Assembly (NCBI RefSeq): GCF_021502575.1
Contig: NZ_JAKFGN010000001.1
Coordinates: 1,922,001-1,986,000, forward strand
Length of the DNA stretch: 64,000 bases
From: Bradyrhizobium sp. G127
Lineage (GTDB): Bacteria > Pseudomonadota > Alphaproteobacteria > Rhizobiales > Xanthobacteraceae
Direction of reading: 5' to 3'
Each line of letters starts with the position of its first letter. Positions within the stretch are counted from its first letter, which is position 1. A program made the translations under genes and the position numbers. The notes under the pieces are model-generated. The model ran no database searches. It was not told the origin of the DNA and was given only the letters and a program-made list of their open reading frames with translations. This document shows, in pieces, positions 55,016-63,662 of the stretch.

Positions 55016-55585
55016 TTGAGTGCAACTCACGCGACCTCGGACGAAGTTCTGATCGGTCGCATCGCCCAAGGTGACCGGCTCGCCATGCAGGTGCTTTACG
55101 GAAGGCACCATGTACGGGTGTTTCGCTTCTCGCTGCGGCTCGTGAAGAACGAGTCCATCGCGGAGGACCTCATCAGCGAGGTTTTCCTCGATGTTTGGCG
55201 TCAGGCCGGCAAGTTCGAAGGCCGGTCCGCCGTCTCGACGTGGCTTCTGGCGATTACCCGGTTCAAGGCCCTGTCTGCTCTGCGCAAGCGAAAGGACGCG
55301 GAACTGGACGATGAAACCGCTGCCGCGATCGAGGATACCTCCGACAATCCAGAGGTCGCAGTTGCGAAGAAGGACACGAGTAACGCGTTGCGGAATTGCC
55401 TGACCGCACTTTCGCCAGAACATCGGGAGATTGTCGATCTCGTCTACTACCACGAGAAATCCGTGGAGGAAGTGGCCGAAATCGTCGGCATCCCGGAGAA
55501 CACGGTGAAGACGCGCCTGTTTTATGCGCGAAAGAAACTGGCCGAGTTGCTCAAGGCAGCCGGCGTAGAGCGAGGCTGGCCATGA
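55016..55585 (+). CDS. ECF RNA polymerase sigma factor (operon with anti-sigma, subtilase)
   Basis: A sigma-70 family factor of about 189 residues. Region 2 shows AMQVLYGRHHVRVFRFSLRL and VFLDVWRQAGKFEGRSAV, and region 4 shows TALSPEHREIVDLVYYHEKS then VGIPENTVKTRLFYARKKL. I favour the TTG at 55016 (LSATHATSDEVLIGRIAQGD); the frame is open to another TTG at 54914, whose added sequence does not look conserved. Its stop overlaps the anti-sigma ATG (ATGA at 55582-55585). The 300 bp upstream hold no gene, only a short AGGTA...TACCT inverted repeat at about 54846-54861 and no clear promoter. Confidence 0.88.
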   Translation: MSATHATSDEVLIGRIAQGDRLAMQVLYGRHHVRVFRFSLRLVKNESIAEDLISEVFLDVWRQAGKFEGRSAVSTWLLAITRFKALSALRKRKDAELDDETAAAIEDTSDNPEVAVAKKDTSNALRNCLTALSPEHREIVDLVYYHEKSVEEVAEIVGIPENTVKTRLFYARKKLAELLKAAGVERGWP

Positions 55586-56250
55586 CTTCTGCGAGCAAGC
55601 AAACCGACCGCAAGCCAACCGAGCTTGAGGCCCTGCTGCCGTTCCATGCCGCGGGCACGCTGAATCTGCGCGACGCACGCCGCGTCGACGAGGCGCTTGC
55701 GAGCGATCCCGAACTTGCGCGGCAATACGCGGCCATCCAGGACGAATATGCCGAGACGATTTTGCTGAACGAAAGCCTCGGTGCGCCATCGTCACGGGCG
55801 ATGCAGAAGCTGTTCGCAGCTATCGATGCCGAACCCAAGCGCAAGGCCTCGTTCAATCCGCTGATGAAAGTCGCCGGATTTCTCTCGAGTCTCTCGCCAC
55901 GTACGCTGGCCTATGCGGGCGTCGCCGGGGCAGTGTTGGTTCTGCTGCAGGCGGGTGTCATTGGAACGGTGCTGGTCAAGGACCGCGCGGGCGGTACATT
56001 CCAGACTGCCGCGTTCCCGGCCCAGTCGACGGCGGGCACTTTCGCCTTGCTGCGTTTTTCGCCGGACGCGAAGGCCGACGACATCACGCAGTTGCTCGAC
56101 ACCTATAAGGCGACTGTCGTGTCCGGGCCGAAGGCCGGCATGTTCCGCGTCAAGCTCGGAGACAAGGCTCTCTCGAAGCAGGATGCGGCTCAGCTGCTGA
56201 CGCGGCTTCAGGCCGAAAAGATTGTCAGCATGGTCGTGGCGGCCGACTAA
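55582..56250 (+). CDS. Membrane anti-sigma factor
   Basis: A 222-residue single-pass protein. The cytoplasmic N-terminus (about 1-95) contains ELEALLPFHAAGTLNLRDAR and RVDEALASDPELARQYAAIQ, the pattern of anti-sigma domains that wrap the sigma factor. One membrane segment lies at about 112-132 (LAYAGVAGAVLVLLQAGVIG). The remaining 90 residues are periplasmic. There is no Cys-based zinc motif, so this is not a classical ZAS sensor. It is translationally coupled to the sigma gene. The subtilase gene starts 24 bp further on. The periplasmic part, or a protease acting on it, may set sigma release. Confidence 0.82.
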   Translation: MTSASKQTDRKPTELEALLPFHAAGTLNLRDARRVDEALASDPELARQYAAIQDEYAETILLNESLGAPSSRAMQKLFAAIDAEPKRKASFNPLMKVAGFLSSLSPRTLAYAGVAGAVLVLLQAGVIGTVLVKDRAGGTFQTAAFPAQSTAGTFALLRFSPDAKADDITQLLDTYKATVVSGPKAGMFRVKLGDKALSKQDAAQLLTRLQAEKIVSMVVAAD

Positions 56251-56274
56251 CGCCGGACAGGATCGCGAGGACGC

Positions 56275-57750
56275 ATGATGATCGAGAGCGGGACAAGCAG
56301 GCTCAGGTTCATCCGAAAGGCAAGCGTCGTCCGCTCCATGCAATCGGTCGCCGTGGTCGCGGTGATCCTCAATCTCGCGATTCCCCAAGCGTTCGCGCAA
56401 GGCTACGGCAACTTCAGTATGCGCGGTAGCCCGAGCATCAATGTGGGTCCGCGCATCAATGTGAACCCGACCATCCGTTATTCGCCGAACATCCGATACG
56501 ACGGCTACGACAATCCCGATCCGGGCCCGCGTCCCCGCGTTATCCGTGAACTGGATCAGGGCGGCGACAATCCGGGGCCACGCCGGGCCCGCAAGACGAC
56601 TCCAGCCACGGCCGACCGAACCTATGTCGCGAAGGAAGTGCTCATCGAGGTCGATGGCAACCCCACCGACGCGCAGGCCGATGAACTCGCGCGGCGTCAT
56701 CGCCTGACACGCGTCCAGTCGCAGAATTTCCCGCTGACCAACAGCACGTTCTTCCGCTGGCGCATTTCCGACGGGCGCTCGGTCGATGCCGTCGTCCGCG
56801 AACTGGTCGCCGGCGGAAACGTCAAGGCCGCACAGCGCAACAACATCTTCCGGCTGCAACAAAGCGCCGCTGCGAAGTCCGAAGGCGATCCTGCGCAATA
56901 TGCGCTCGCGAAAATGCGTCTGCCGGAGGCGCACCAGCTTTCGGTCGGCGCGGACGTGACTGTCGCCGTGATCGATTCCGGGGTCGACGTTACGCATCCC
57001 GAGTTGGCGGGCGTGATCTCCGGTACATTCGATGCCCTGAACAACAATGAAGGGCCGCACCCGCATGGCACCAGCATTGCCGGTGTCATCGCTGCTCATG
57101 CGCGTCTAATGGGAACAGCGCCGTCGTCGCGGCTGCTGGCGATCCGGGCGTTCGGCGCTCAAAAGAGCGGGGCGGAGAGTACGTCCTTCATCATTCTCAA
57201 GAGCCTTGATTATGCACTCGCCAAGAATGCGCAGATCATCAACATGAGCTTCGCGGGGCCGCACGATCCGGCCATGGAGCGCGGCCTTGCCGCCGCCACG
57301 GCCAAGGGTATCGTTCTGATTGCCGCCGCCGGCAATGCCGGGGCGAAGTCGCCGCCACTTTATCCCGCGGCCGACCGCAACGTGATCGCGGTGTCGGCGA
57401 CGGATCAGTCCGACAAGCTGTTCGCGCAATCCAACCGCGGCAGCTATGTCGCGATCGCTGCGCCGGGCGTCGATATCCTGTCGCCTGCGCCCGATGGCAA
57501 ATATCAGATGTCGTCCGGCACCTCGTTGTCCGCGGCTTTTGTCAGCGGCGTGGCGGCGCTGATGATTGCCCGCAACCCCGACATCTCCGCGGCGGATGTT
57601 CGCAGCACATTGCTGTCCACCGCGCGCGATCTCGGACCGAAGGGCCGCGACGACCAGTTCGGGGCCGGGCAGGCGGATGCGCTCAGCGCGGTGTCGGCGA
57701 TTGCGGCTGCTCCCATGGCCGCAGCATCGGATGGCAGCGCCCGGCGCTGA
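56275..57750 (+). CDS. Secreted S8 (subtilisin-like) serine peptidase
   Basis: A 491-residue subtilase with the full triad: Asp234 (VAVIDSGVDVTHPEL), His264 (GPHPHGTSIAGVI) and Ser417 (SSGTSLSAAFVSGV). The serine motif reads GTSLSAA instead of the usual GTSMAAP. A signal anchor is near residues 20-42 (VVAVILNLAIPQAFAQ). Then comes an Asn/Pro/Arg-rich stretch with a repeated IN-V/IR-Y motif (about 50-85). A possible propeptide domain follows at about 120-200. It is 24 bp behind the anti-sigma gene and probably co-transcribed. It could cut the anti-sigma factor or an outside target; neither is shown. Confidence 0.88.
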   Translation: MMIESGTSRLRFIRKASVVRSMQSVAVVAVILNLAIPQAFAQGYGNFSMRGSPSINVGPRINVNPTIRYSPNIRYDGYDNPDPGPRPRVIRELDQGGDNPGPRRARKTTPATADRTYVAKEVLIEVDGNPTDAQADELARRHRLTRVQSQNFPLTNSTFFRWRISDGRSVDAVVRELVAGGNVKAAQRNNIFRLQQSAAAKSEGDPAQYALAKMRLPEAHQLSVGADVTVAVIDSGVDVTHPELAGVISGTFDALNNNEGPHPHGTSIAGVIAAHARLMGTAPSSRLLAIRAFGAQKSGAESTSFIILKSLDYALAKNAQIINMSFAGPHDPAMERGLAAATAKGIVLIAAAGNAGAKSPPLYPAADRNVIAVSATDQSDKLFAQSNRGSYVAIAAPGVDILSPAPDGKYQMSSGTSLSAAFVSGVAALMIARNPDISAADVRSTLLSTARDLGPKGRDDQFGAGQADALSAVSAIAAAPMAAASDGSARR

Positions 57751-57863
57751 TTGTTCTCCGAATTCCTGAACCTGGCGCGCTTGTCTCCCGACCAATTCCA
57801 GCGGGCGACGGCATCCTCGTTGCCCGCAACCGGAAGGCGCGGGCGCCATCCACCCTCGCGTCT

Positions 57864-58097
57864 TCATGGTTCGGCCCGTCCGGCGTCCCCCGGGCGGGCC
57901 ATCGTATTGCGGTCCGGCTGGTATCGAAGCGGCAGGAACTGCTGGTACATTCGATCCGCGTCGCCGACAGGGGCCGATTGCCTGAACTCTTCGATATGCT
58001 GGCGCGACCAATCCTCGGCGATCTTTCGCCAGGACGGATATTTGAGGGGACGAATCCATGAGCGGGTTTCCGGGATCTGGTGCGCGCGCGCTCGGCA
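57864..58097 (-). pseudogene. Possible coding remnant without start codon
   Basis: In this minus-strand frame 77 codons are open and read like real protein, with mixed residues and no low complexity: PLKYPSWRKIAEDWSRQHIE, then EEFRQSAPVGDADRMYQQFL and PLRYQPDRNTMARP. GC at third positions is high, as in neighbouring genes. No ATG, GTG or TTG lies upstream within the frame, and the 5' part overlaps the cytochrome gene. It looks like the C-terminal remnant of a lost gene. It is the only candidate in the 307-bp gap between the subtilase and the cytochrome gene. I do not recognise the family, and the call could be chance. Confidence 0.3.
57873..57900. terminator. GC-rich hairpin after the subtilase gene
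   Basis: GGCCCGTCCGG at 57873-57883 pairs with CCGGGCGGGCC at 57890-57900 (11 bp with one G-T pair) around a 6-base loop. No T run follows, so it may be a weak terminator or an attenuating hairpin between subtilase and cytochrome gene. Confidence 0.4.
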
Positions 58098-60352
58098 TCA
58101 TGCTTGCCGCAGGTCTTGCCTTGGGCATGACCGCGCCTTCGATGGCGCAGGACACCAAAGCCTCCGCGGTCACGCCGGCGGAAATGGTCGCCGCGCCCGC
58201 CGACCCGGTGGCCAAGGCTGCGTTCGATGTCCTTGAGAAGCACTGCGCGCGTTGCCATCAGGTCGGAAAGCTGGTCGATCGCGAGCGGCCCGCCAAGAAC
58301 TTCGGCAATATCCTCAAGCTGGACGAAATGGCCGCCAATCCGCATTACGTGCTTCCGGGCAATCCGCTCGGCTCGAAGTTGTTCCGGCAGATCGTCGACA
58401 AGGAAATGCCCTACGATATTTACTACGAGGGCGCGTCGCACGCGCCGCCATCGGAAGCCGACCTCAGGGCTCTTGAAAACTGGGTAACGGCGCTCGGCGC
58501 AAAATCCGTCGCAAGCTGCGAGACGCATAAGTTCATCACGCCGGAGGACATGGTGTCCTTCATGGTGTCGGACCTCGACAAGCAACGCCTGCAGCGTCGC
58601 GCCACGACGCGCTACCTGACGCTGACGCACCTCGCCAACGTCTGCACCGATCCGGCGGCGATGAAAGTCTATCGGCAGGCTGCTGTTAAGTTCCTCAACT
58701 CCCTCAGCCGTTCCTCCGATGTGGTCAAGCTGGAGACCATCGATCCAAAAGCGAGCATTTTGCGCTTCAATCTGCTCGATCTCGGCTGGAAGCCGGCCGA
58801 CTGGGACAACGTGATCGCGGTCTATCCCTATAACGCCGTGCCCGACAACGAATTGAGCCGCGCGCTGGCCTCCGGCACCGCCTCGCCGATCTCTTATGTC
58901 CGCGCCGACTGGTTCGCGTTCACGGCGTCGCAGCCGCCGCTCTACGATGTTCTGCTGCAATTGCCGAATACCTTTCAGCAACTGGCGCAGGAGCAGGGCA
59001 TCGATGTCGAGGGCAATATCCGCACCTTCGTCGCGCAGCGCGCCGCGTTTCAGCGCTCCGGCGTCAGCCAGAATAATCGTCTGATCGAGCGGCACCCGTC
59101 GCGTAGCGGCTATTTCTGGACGTCATATGATTTCGCCGGCAATCGTGGCCATCAGAGCCTGTTCGATTTTCCGCTCGGCCCTAGAGGTCCCAATGCCTTT
59201 CATCACGACGGCGGCGAGACCATCTTCAGCCTGCCCAATGGATTCCAGGCCTACTACCTGAACACGGCGAAGGGCGACCGGCTCGACAAGGGACCGACCG
59301 CAATCGTGCGTGATCCGTCGCGCAAGGACTTCGCGGTGACCAACGGCATCTCCTGCATGGGCTGTCACGATCAGGGTATGCGCAAGGCCAAGGACGATGT
59401 TCGCGGTCTGGTGCTGAAGGGCCGGACCTTCCCGAAGGACGTGCGCGACGCAGTGGAAGGACTGTATCCGCCGCATGAGAAGATGGATGCGCTGATCGAG
59501 GACGATACGAAGCGGTTCGCGGATGCGATGAAGCGCGCGGGTCTTGATCCGGCCTTGAAACTGAACGGCATCGAAATGATCAACGCGCTCGCCAAGCGTT
59601 ACGAGGACGATCTCGACCTGACGCTGGCCGCGTCCGAACTCGGCCTTAAGAAGGACGAGTTCAACACGGGCTCTGGCGATGTCGATTCTACGTACCGTCC
59701 GCTGGTGCGGCGTCTGGCGCAGGGCGCCGTGCCGCGCGATCAGTTCGAAGTATCTTTCCGCGGGATGGCTCCCGACCTGACCGATCTCCGGATCGTGGAA
59801 GTCAGAAATCCTCGTCCGAACCGGCAGCCGCCGACAAGGCCGGCCCGTATTCCCGACGATCTGTCTCTGACGTCCGACAAAGATAGCTACAGTCTTGGTG
59901 ATATGCCCGTGTTCACCATCGTGGCGCCGCGTGACTGCTTCCTGACTCTGACTGACATCGATGAGCGGGGCGAGGGCACCGTACTGTTTCCAAACCGCTT
60001 CCAGCAGAACAACCTGATGCGGGCGGGCGTACCGATCCGCTTTCCGGAGGCGGGGGCACCGTTCCAGTTCCGAATGAAGGACAAGGGGATCGAGACGGTG
60101 ACGGCCGTCTGTGCGGCGCAGGCCGGTGGCGGCGACCGCATCGAGCACGATTTCGGGAGGAACCAGTTCACGCCGGTGCCGAATTATACCACGACGCTGG
60201 CGCGCTCGATTGCGGTGGAAGCCGTCAGGCCCGGAACGCCGTCGGTGTCCGGGACGACCAATACCGGCGCGGCGGCGGTCTCCGGCCGCGAGCCTCCGGC
60301 GGCAGGGTCGCGTGGGTCGTTCCGCGCCGCGATCAGACTTCAGGTACGGTGA
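58058..60352 (+). CDS. Secreted dihaem cytochrome c-type protein with DUF4384 domain
   Basis: A 764-residue periplasmic or surface protein. The signal peptide covers about residues 1-31 (ending APSMAQ). The first haem-c site is C63-A-R-C66-H67 and the second is C433-M-G-C436-H437. Between them is a large region I do not recognise (ATTRYLTLTHLANVCTDPAA, SRSGYFWTSYDFAGNRGHQS). A DUF4384-like domain follows at about 605-695 (SLTSDKDSYSLGDMPVFTIV, RDCFLTLTDIDERGEGTVLF). The ribosome site GAGGGGAC is close to the ATG. It comes 307 bp after the subtilase gene on the same strand. Electron transfer or peroxidase-like chemistry is possible; the role is unknown. Confidence 0.8.
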   Translation: MSGFPGSGARALGIMLAAGLALGMTAPSMAQDTKASAVTPAEMVAAPADPVAKAAFDVLEKHCARCHQVGKLVDRERPAKNFGNILKLDEMAANPHYVLPGNPLGSKLFRQIVDKEMPYDIYYEGASHAPPSEADLRALENWVTALGAKSVASCETHKFITPEDMVSFMVSDLDKQRLQRRATTRYLTLTHLANVCTDPAAMKVYRQAAVKFLNSLSRSSDVVKLETIDPKASILRFNLLDLGWKPADWDNVIAVYPYNAVPDNELSRALASGTASPISYVRADWFAFTASQPPLYDVLLQLPNTFQQLAQEQGIDVEGNIRTFVAQRAAFQRSGVSQNNRLIERHPSRSGYFWTSYDFAGNRGHQSLFDFPLGPRGPNAFHHDGGETIFSLPNGFQAYYLNTAKGDRLDKGPTAIVRDPSRKDFAVTNGISCMGCHDQGMRKAKDDVRGLVLKGRTFPKDVRDAVEGLYPPHEKMDALIEDDTKRFADAMKRAGLDPALKLNGIEMINALAKRYEDDLDLTLAASELGLKKDEFNTGSGDVDSTYRPLVRRLAQGAVPRDQFEVSFRGMAPDLTDLRIVEVRNPRPNRQPPTRPARIPDDLSLTSDKDSYSLGDMPVFTIVAPRDCFLTLTDIDERGEGTVLFPNRFQQNNLMRAGVPIRFPEAGAPFQFRMKDKGIETVTAVCAAQAGGGDRIEHDFGRNQFTPVPNYTTTLARSIAVEAVRPGTPSVSGTTNTGAAAVSGREPPAAGSRGSFRAAIRLQVR

Positions 60353-60501
60353 TTTAGAACGGTTCGAGACCGCGCGGTCACGAAAGTTGCATGTATCTAT
60401 GGCAGGGATTGAATTATCTGTTTTACTTGTTGCTGGCCTGAACGAGTCGTTTTGTTGCGTGATGTTTGTCTGGACGCGTTTTTTTATCCTCTGGATTTCA
60501 G

Positions 60502-60831
60502 ATGGCCAATTCTGGCGATGCCGAACGAGGGCGGAATGTCGTGACGCGCTGGCGCATGCTGGCGGAGCGGCGGCTCAATCATCTGGTCGAGCTTTATGAG
60601 ACAGGCCGCTGGAAGGTTTATTACAAGGAGCCCGAGTTTCTGAAGATCATTCAGGAAGCCCGTCTCGCGCTGAAGGCTTGGGAACAGCTGGCGCCTCCAG
60701 ATTCCGTTCAGGACAAGCCGGTGGAGGTAGCGATCGCGCAGGCCGCGAATGCTGCCATTCCGGCGTCGCCGTTCGCCGATCTGTCTTCAGCGCACGGCGT
60801 TCAAGCCAAGGACGATCTGCGCGAAGCGTGA
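60502..60831 (+). CDS. TIGR03809 family protein
   Basis: A 109-residue protein matching the small Rhizobiales family TIGR03809: VVTRWRMLAERRLNHLVELY, ETGRWKVYYKEPEFLKIIQE and ARLALKAWEQL. Predicted mostly helical and soluble; the last 40 residues are Ala/Pro-rich. The ATG at 60502 begins the conserved part. Its final 45 bp overlap the 3' end of the convergent TIGR03808 gene. The two families are neighbours in related genomes, as far as I recall. Function unknown. Confidence 0.8.
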   Translation: MANSGDAERGRNVVTRWRMLAERRLNHLVELYETGRWKVYYKEPEFLKIIQEARLALKAWEQLAPPDSVQDKPVEVAIAQAANAAIPASPFADLSSAHGVQAKDDLREA

Positions 60832-62157
60832 TGTCCCCTCGGCGCCAAGGTCGCCTGTCACCACCTTGGCATGGTCCAGTCCGACGATTGCAGCGCGCCC
60901 CGACCCCGAAATCAGGTTGTTGCTGACCAACGCAGTTCCGGCGCCGGAGAAGACAGACACACCGATGCCGACGAAGGCATTGCGCACCACGTTGCCGGTG
61001 ATGGTCACGTCGCGGAGATATTTGCCCCAGCCTGCCATGATGCCGAACGAGGGCGCGTTCTCCACGATATTGCCGGTCACGGCGGCATCCGCCTCTACCA
61101 CGATGCCGATGCCGGCGTCATCGTCGGGCGCGGTGCCGATCGGCCGTTTCGGCAGCATGTTGCGGATGATGTTGCCGTGGACGGTGACAATGCGTCCGCC
61201 TTCATTGAAATTCGCGACCGAGACGCCTACCGCGCAGAGGTCGACGGTGTTGTTGGCGATCACTGCGCCTTCGAACGAGAATTCCGAGTAGAGCGCGACC
61301 TCGCGCACATCGCTGACGCTGTTGCCGGTAATGTGAATGTTCGAAGCGGAGTTGCCGCGTACGGCGGAGTAGTCGCAATTGCGGATGCGGTTGCCGCTGA
61401 CGATGACATTGCCGGCCCGAAACGCATTGATGGCGTTGCCATGCTGGCCGGAGCCGCCAGAACCGGCCTTGATGTCCTCGATGCGATTGTTGACTACGAT
61501 CGAGCCATCGTCACCCAACACATTGCGCAGGATTTCGATGCCGTTATCGGAGGCGTCCTGAATCGTGTTCTGTGCGACCAGCAGGCCCAGCGCATCGAAC
61601 GAGGTAAAGGCGGTCTTCGCGGTCCTGCGGATGGTGTTGCCGCTGACTTCGCCGGCAATGTTCTCGAACCAGATGCCATTGCCGCCACTGCCGACAATGT
61701 CGCAGTCCTGCACGCGGACATCGAGGCCGTTCAGGAGGTGCAAGAGCCCGCGCCGGTTGGCGAGCTTGATGCCGTCGCCGTCGAGAGTGAGATTGCTGAG
61801 GGAAATTCCGCTGCCCCCTTCGCTGCCCAGGAGGGAGGAGCCGCCGGAAAATTTGAGAACCGTCGCGCCGCGCACGCCGACAAGCTGGGCACCTCCGGAT
61901 AGTTTTAGCGGCCCGGTGCGATACGTACCCGGCGGCAATGCCAGCGGCATCTGCGCGCTGGCTGTGGCATCGATGGCGCGCTGGAGCGCTCGGGTCTGGT
62001 CATCAGGGCTGTTCGGCCGGACGCCATACTGTGTGGCGTCGCGCCCAAGCGTGGACATCAATGGCGCTGCCTGTGCGCGTTCCGGCGTGGCCGTCAGCGC
62101 CCCCGCTGCTGCACCGGCGGCGGTGGCATTGATGAGGCTGCGGCGGCTGATGTCCAT
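60787..62157 (-). CDS. TIGR03808 family Tat-secreted parallel beta-helix protein
   Basis: A 456-residue exported protein. The twin-arginine signal is MDISRRSLINATAAGAAAGA, with the RR at residues 5-6. TQYGVRPNSPDDQTRALQRAID and LALPPGTYRTGPL start a pectate-lyase-like fold. The rest consists of right-handed parallel beta-helix coils rich in G-N-T/V-I (NAINAFRAGNVIVSGNRIRN, NIHITGNSVSDVREVALY), as in glycan-binding or glycan-cleaving proteins. No catalytic residues can be named. ATG at 62157 is set by the Tat motif. It overlaps the TIGR03809 gene by 45 bp, tail to tail. Confidence 0.85.
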   Translation of the reverse strand: MDISRRSLINATAAGAAAGALTATPERAQAAPLMSTLGRDATQYGVRPNSPDDQTRALQRAIDATASAQMPLALPPGTYRTGPLKLSGGAQLVGVRGATVLKFSGGSSLLGSEGGSGISLSNLTLDGDGIKLANRRGLLHLLNGLDVRVQDCDIVGSGGNGIWFENIAGEVSGNTIRRTAKTAFTSFDALGLLVAQNTIQDASDNGIEILRNVLGDDGSIVVNNRIEDIKAGSGGSGQHGNAINAFRAGNVIVSGNRIRNCDYSAVRGNSASNIHITGNSVSDVREVALYSEFSFEGAVIANNTVDLCAVGVSVANFNEGGRIVTVHGNIIRNMLPKRPIGTAPDDDAGIGIVVEADAAVTGNIVENAPSFGIMAGWGKYLRDVTITGNVVRNAFVGIGVSVFSGAGTALVSNNLISGSGRAAIVGLDHAKVVTGDLGAEGTSRFAQIVLGLNAVR

Positions 62158-62303
62158 GACTTGGCTCGATCTGTCTGACGGCGTTTCCGGCTGGAAACGC
62201 CGATCCAAGACCTAATGCAGGAATGCAGCGAACGCGTGCGCGGGCACGTATGTTTGCGTGCGATTGTCGATGGTAGGGTTAATGGAATGAAGCCGCGCGG
62301 TGC

Positions 62304-63551
62304 TCAGACGGGAGCATTATGCGGCGTGAACAGCCGGCCCTTTTCCACGACCAGCACGACGGCAAGCGCCAGCACCGCGCTTAGCAGGGCGCCGGTGGCC
62401 AGCGGCACCAGCGTGCCGTCAAAATACTGGCCGATGGCGGAGCCGACCGCGATTCCGATCAGTGTCGTGATCGATCCGAACAGCGACGAGGCGGTGCCCG
62501 CGATATGTCCCTGCGGCTCCATCGCCAGCGCGGAAAAATTGGAGAACATCAGCCCAAAAGTGAACAGGCTGGCGGTGGCCAGGACCATGAGCAGGGCGAG
62601 GGGAAGCCATCCCGCCAGCGCCGCGGTCAGCATAAGCACGGCGACGGCCAGTTGGCCTATGAGCGCTGTGTGCGAGATCACGCGCATGCCGTAGCGGCCG
62701 ACGATGCGCGAGTTCAGGAAACCGGCGACGGCGATCCCGATGGCGATGGTGGCAAACGCCAGCGGAAAGTAATGGCCGAGCCCATAGATGCCGGTGAAGA
62801 TCTGCTGCGATGACAGGACATAGCCGAACAGGATTCCCTGCACGCTGCCGGCGGCGAGCGCATAGCCGAAGGTCTGCCGGTTGGTCAGCGCCTGCCGGAA
62901 ATTGCGCGTGACCTCACCGACGGCGAGAGACTTGCGCTCGCTGAGCGGCAACGTTTCCGGCAGGCGGAGAACGATCCAGCCCAGCGTCAGCAGGCCGAAC
63001 ACCAGAAGTACGATGAAGATTCCGTGCCACTCCCCGAGCAGCATGATGGCCTGTCCGATCGACGGAGCGATCACCGGTACCGAAATGAAGATCATCATTG
63101 CGAGCGACACCACGCTGGCCATACGGCGGCCGCTGTAGCAATCGCGGACGATGGACGTGGCGATCACACGCGACGCCGCCGTGCCCAGCCCTTGCATGGC
63201 GCGGGCGAGGAGCAGCGTTTCGAAGGTGGGCGCGATGATCGCCAGAAGGCTGGCGATACCGTAGACGATCAGCCCGCCGAGCAGGATCGGCCGCCGTCCG
63301 AAACGGTCGGACAGCGGACCCATGACGAACTGTCCGGCACCGAAGCCGGTCAGGAAGACCGAGAGGACGGCCTGCACGCGATTGGCATCACCGATGTGGA
63401 ACGCCGCCGCGACATTGGGCAACGCGGGCAGCATCAGGTCCATGGCCAGCGGATTGAGCGCCATGATGGCGGCCACCAAGGCGACGAACTCGCGGAAGCC
63501 CATCGGGCGATGGGTCGAGGAAACCCAGGCGTTGGCGCTGGTATCGGTCAT
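62304..63551 (-). CDS. Bcr/CflA family multidrug efflux MFS transporter
   Basis: A 415-residue drug:proton antiporter with twelve hydrophobic segments. The N-terminus has MALNPLAMDLMLPALPNVAAAF. The MFS motif A is GPLSDRFGRRPILLGGL between segments 2 and 3. VIATSIVRDCYSGRRMASVVSL is the Bcr/CflA hallmark after segment 4. It expels small toxic molecules across the inner membrane; the drug range cannot be read from the sequence. The ribosome site is weak. It lies 111 bp from the pcp gene, both leftward. Confidence 0.92.
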   Translation of the reverse strand: MTDTSANAWVSSTHRPMGFREFVALVAAIMALNPLAMDLMLPALPNVAAAFHIGDANRVQAVLSVFLTGFGAGQFVMGPLSDRFGRRPILLGGLIVYGIASLLAIIAPTFETLLLARAMQGLGTAASRVIATSIVRDCYSGRRMASVVSLAMMIFISVPVIAPSIGQAIMLLGEWHGIFIVLLVFGLLTLGWIVLRLPETLPLSERKSLAVGEVTRNFRQALTNRQTFGYALAAGSVQGILFGYVLSSQQIFTGIYGLGHYFPLAFATIAIGIAVAGFLNSRIVGRYGMRVISHTALIGQLAVAVLMLTAALAGWLPLALLMVLATASLFTFGLMFSNFSALAMEPQGHIAGTASSLFGSITTLIGIAVGSAIGQYFDGTLVPLATGALLSAVLALAVVLVVEKGRLFTPHNAPV

Positions 63552-63662
63552 GAAGGCGGCGGCTCACGGGAGAGGAGCCGCAGGTTTAGGCTTTGATACT
63601 GCGGTGCACAACTTGCCTTTGGGGTATGGCTGCCAGACGGAATTGGCGAACGTATCAGGCGA

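Noticed and set aside
56275-57750. Subtilase considered as an inactive pseudoenzyme because of the unusual GTSLSAA motif
   Set aside because: Asp234, His264 and Ser417 are all present with normal spacing, so activity is expected.
57751-58236. Plus-strand frame between the subtilase and the cytochrome gene
   Set aside because: Starts only at a TTG right after the subtilase stop without a ribosome site, is Ser/Arg-rich, and its 3' half lies inside the cytochrome gene in another frame.
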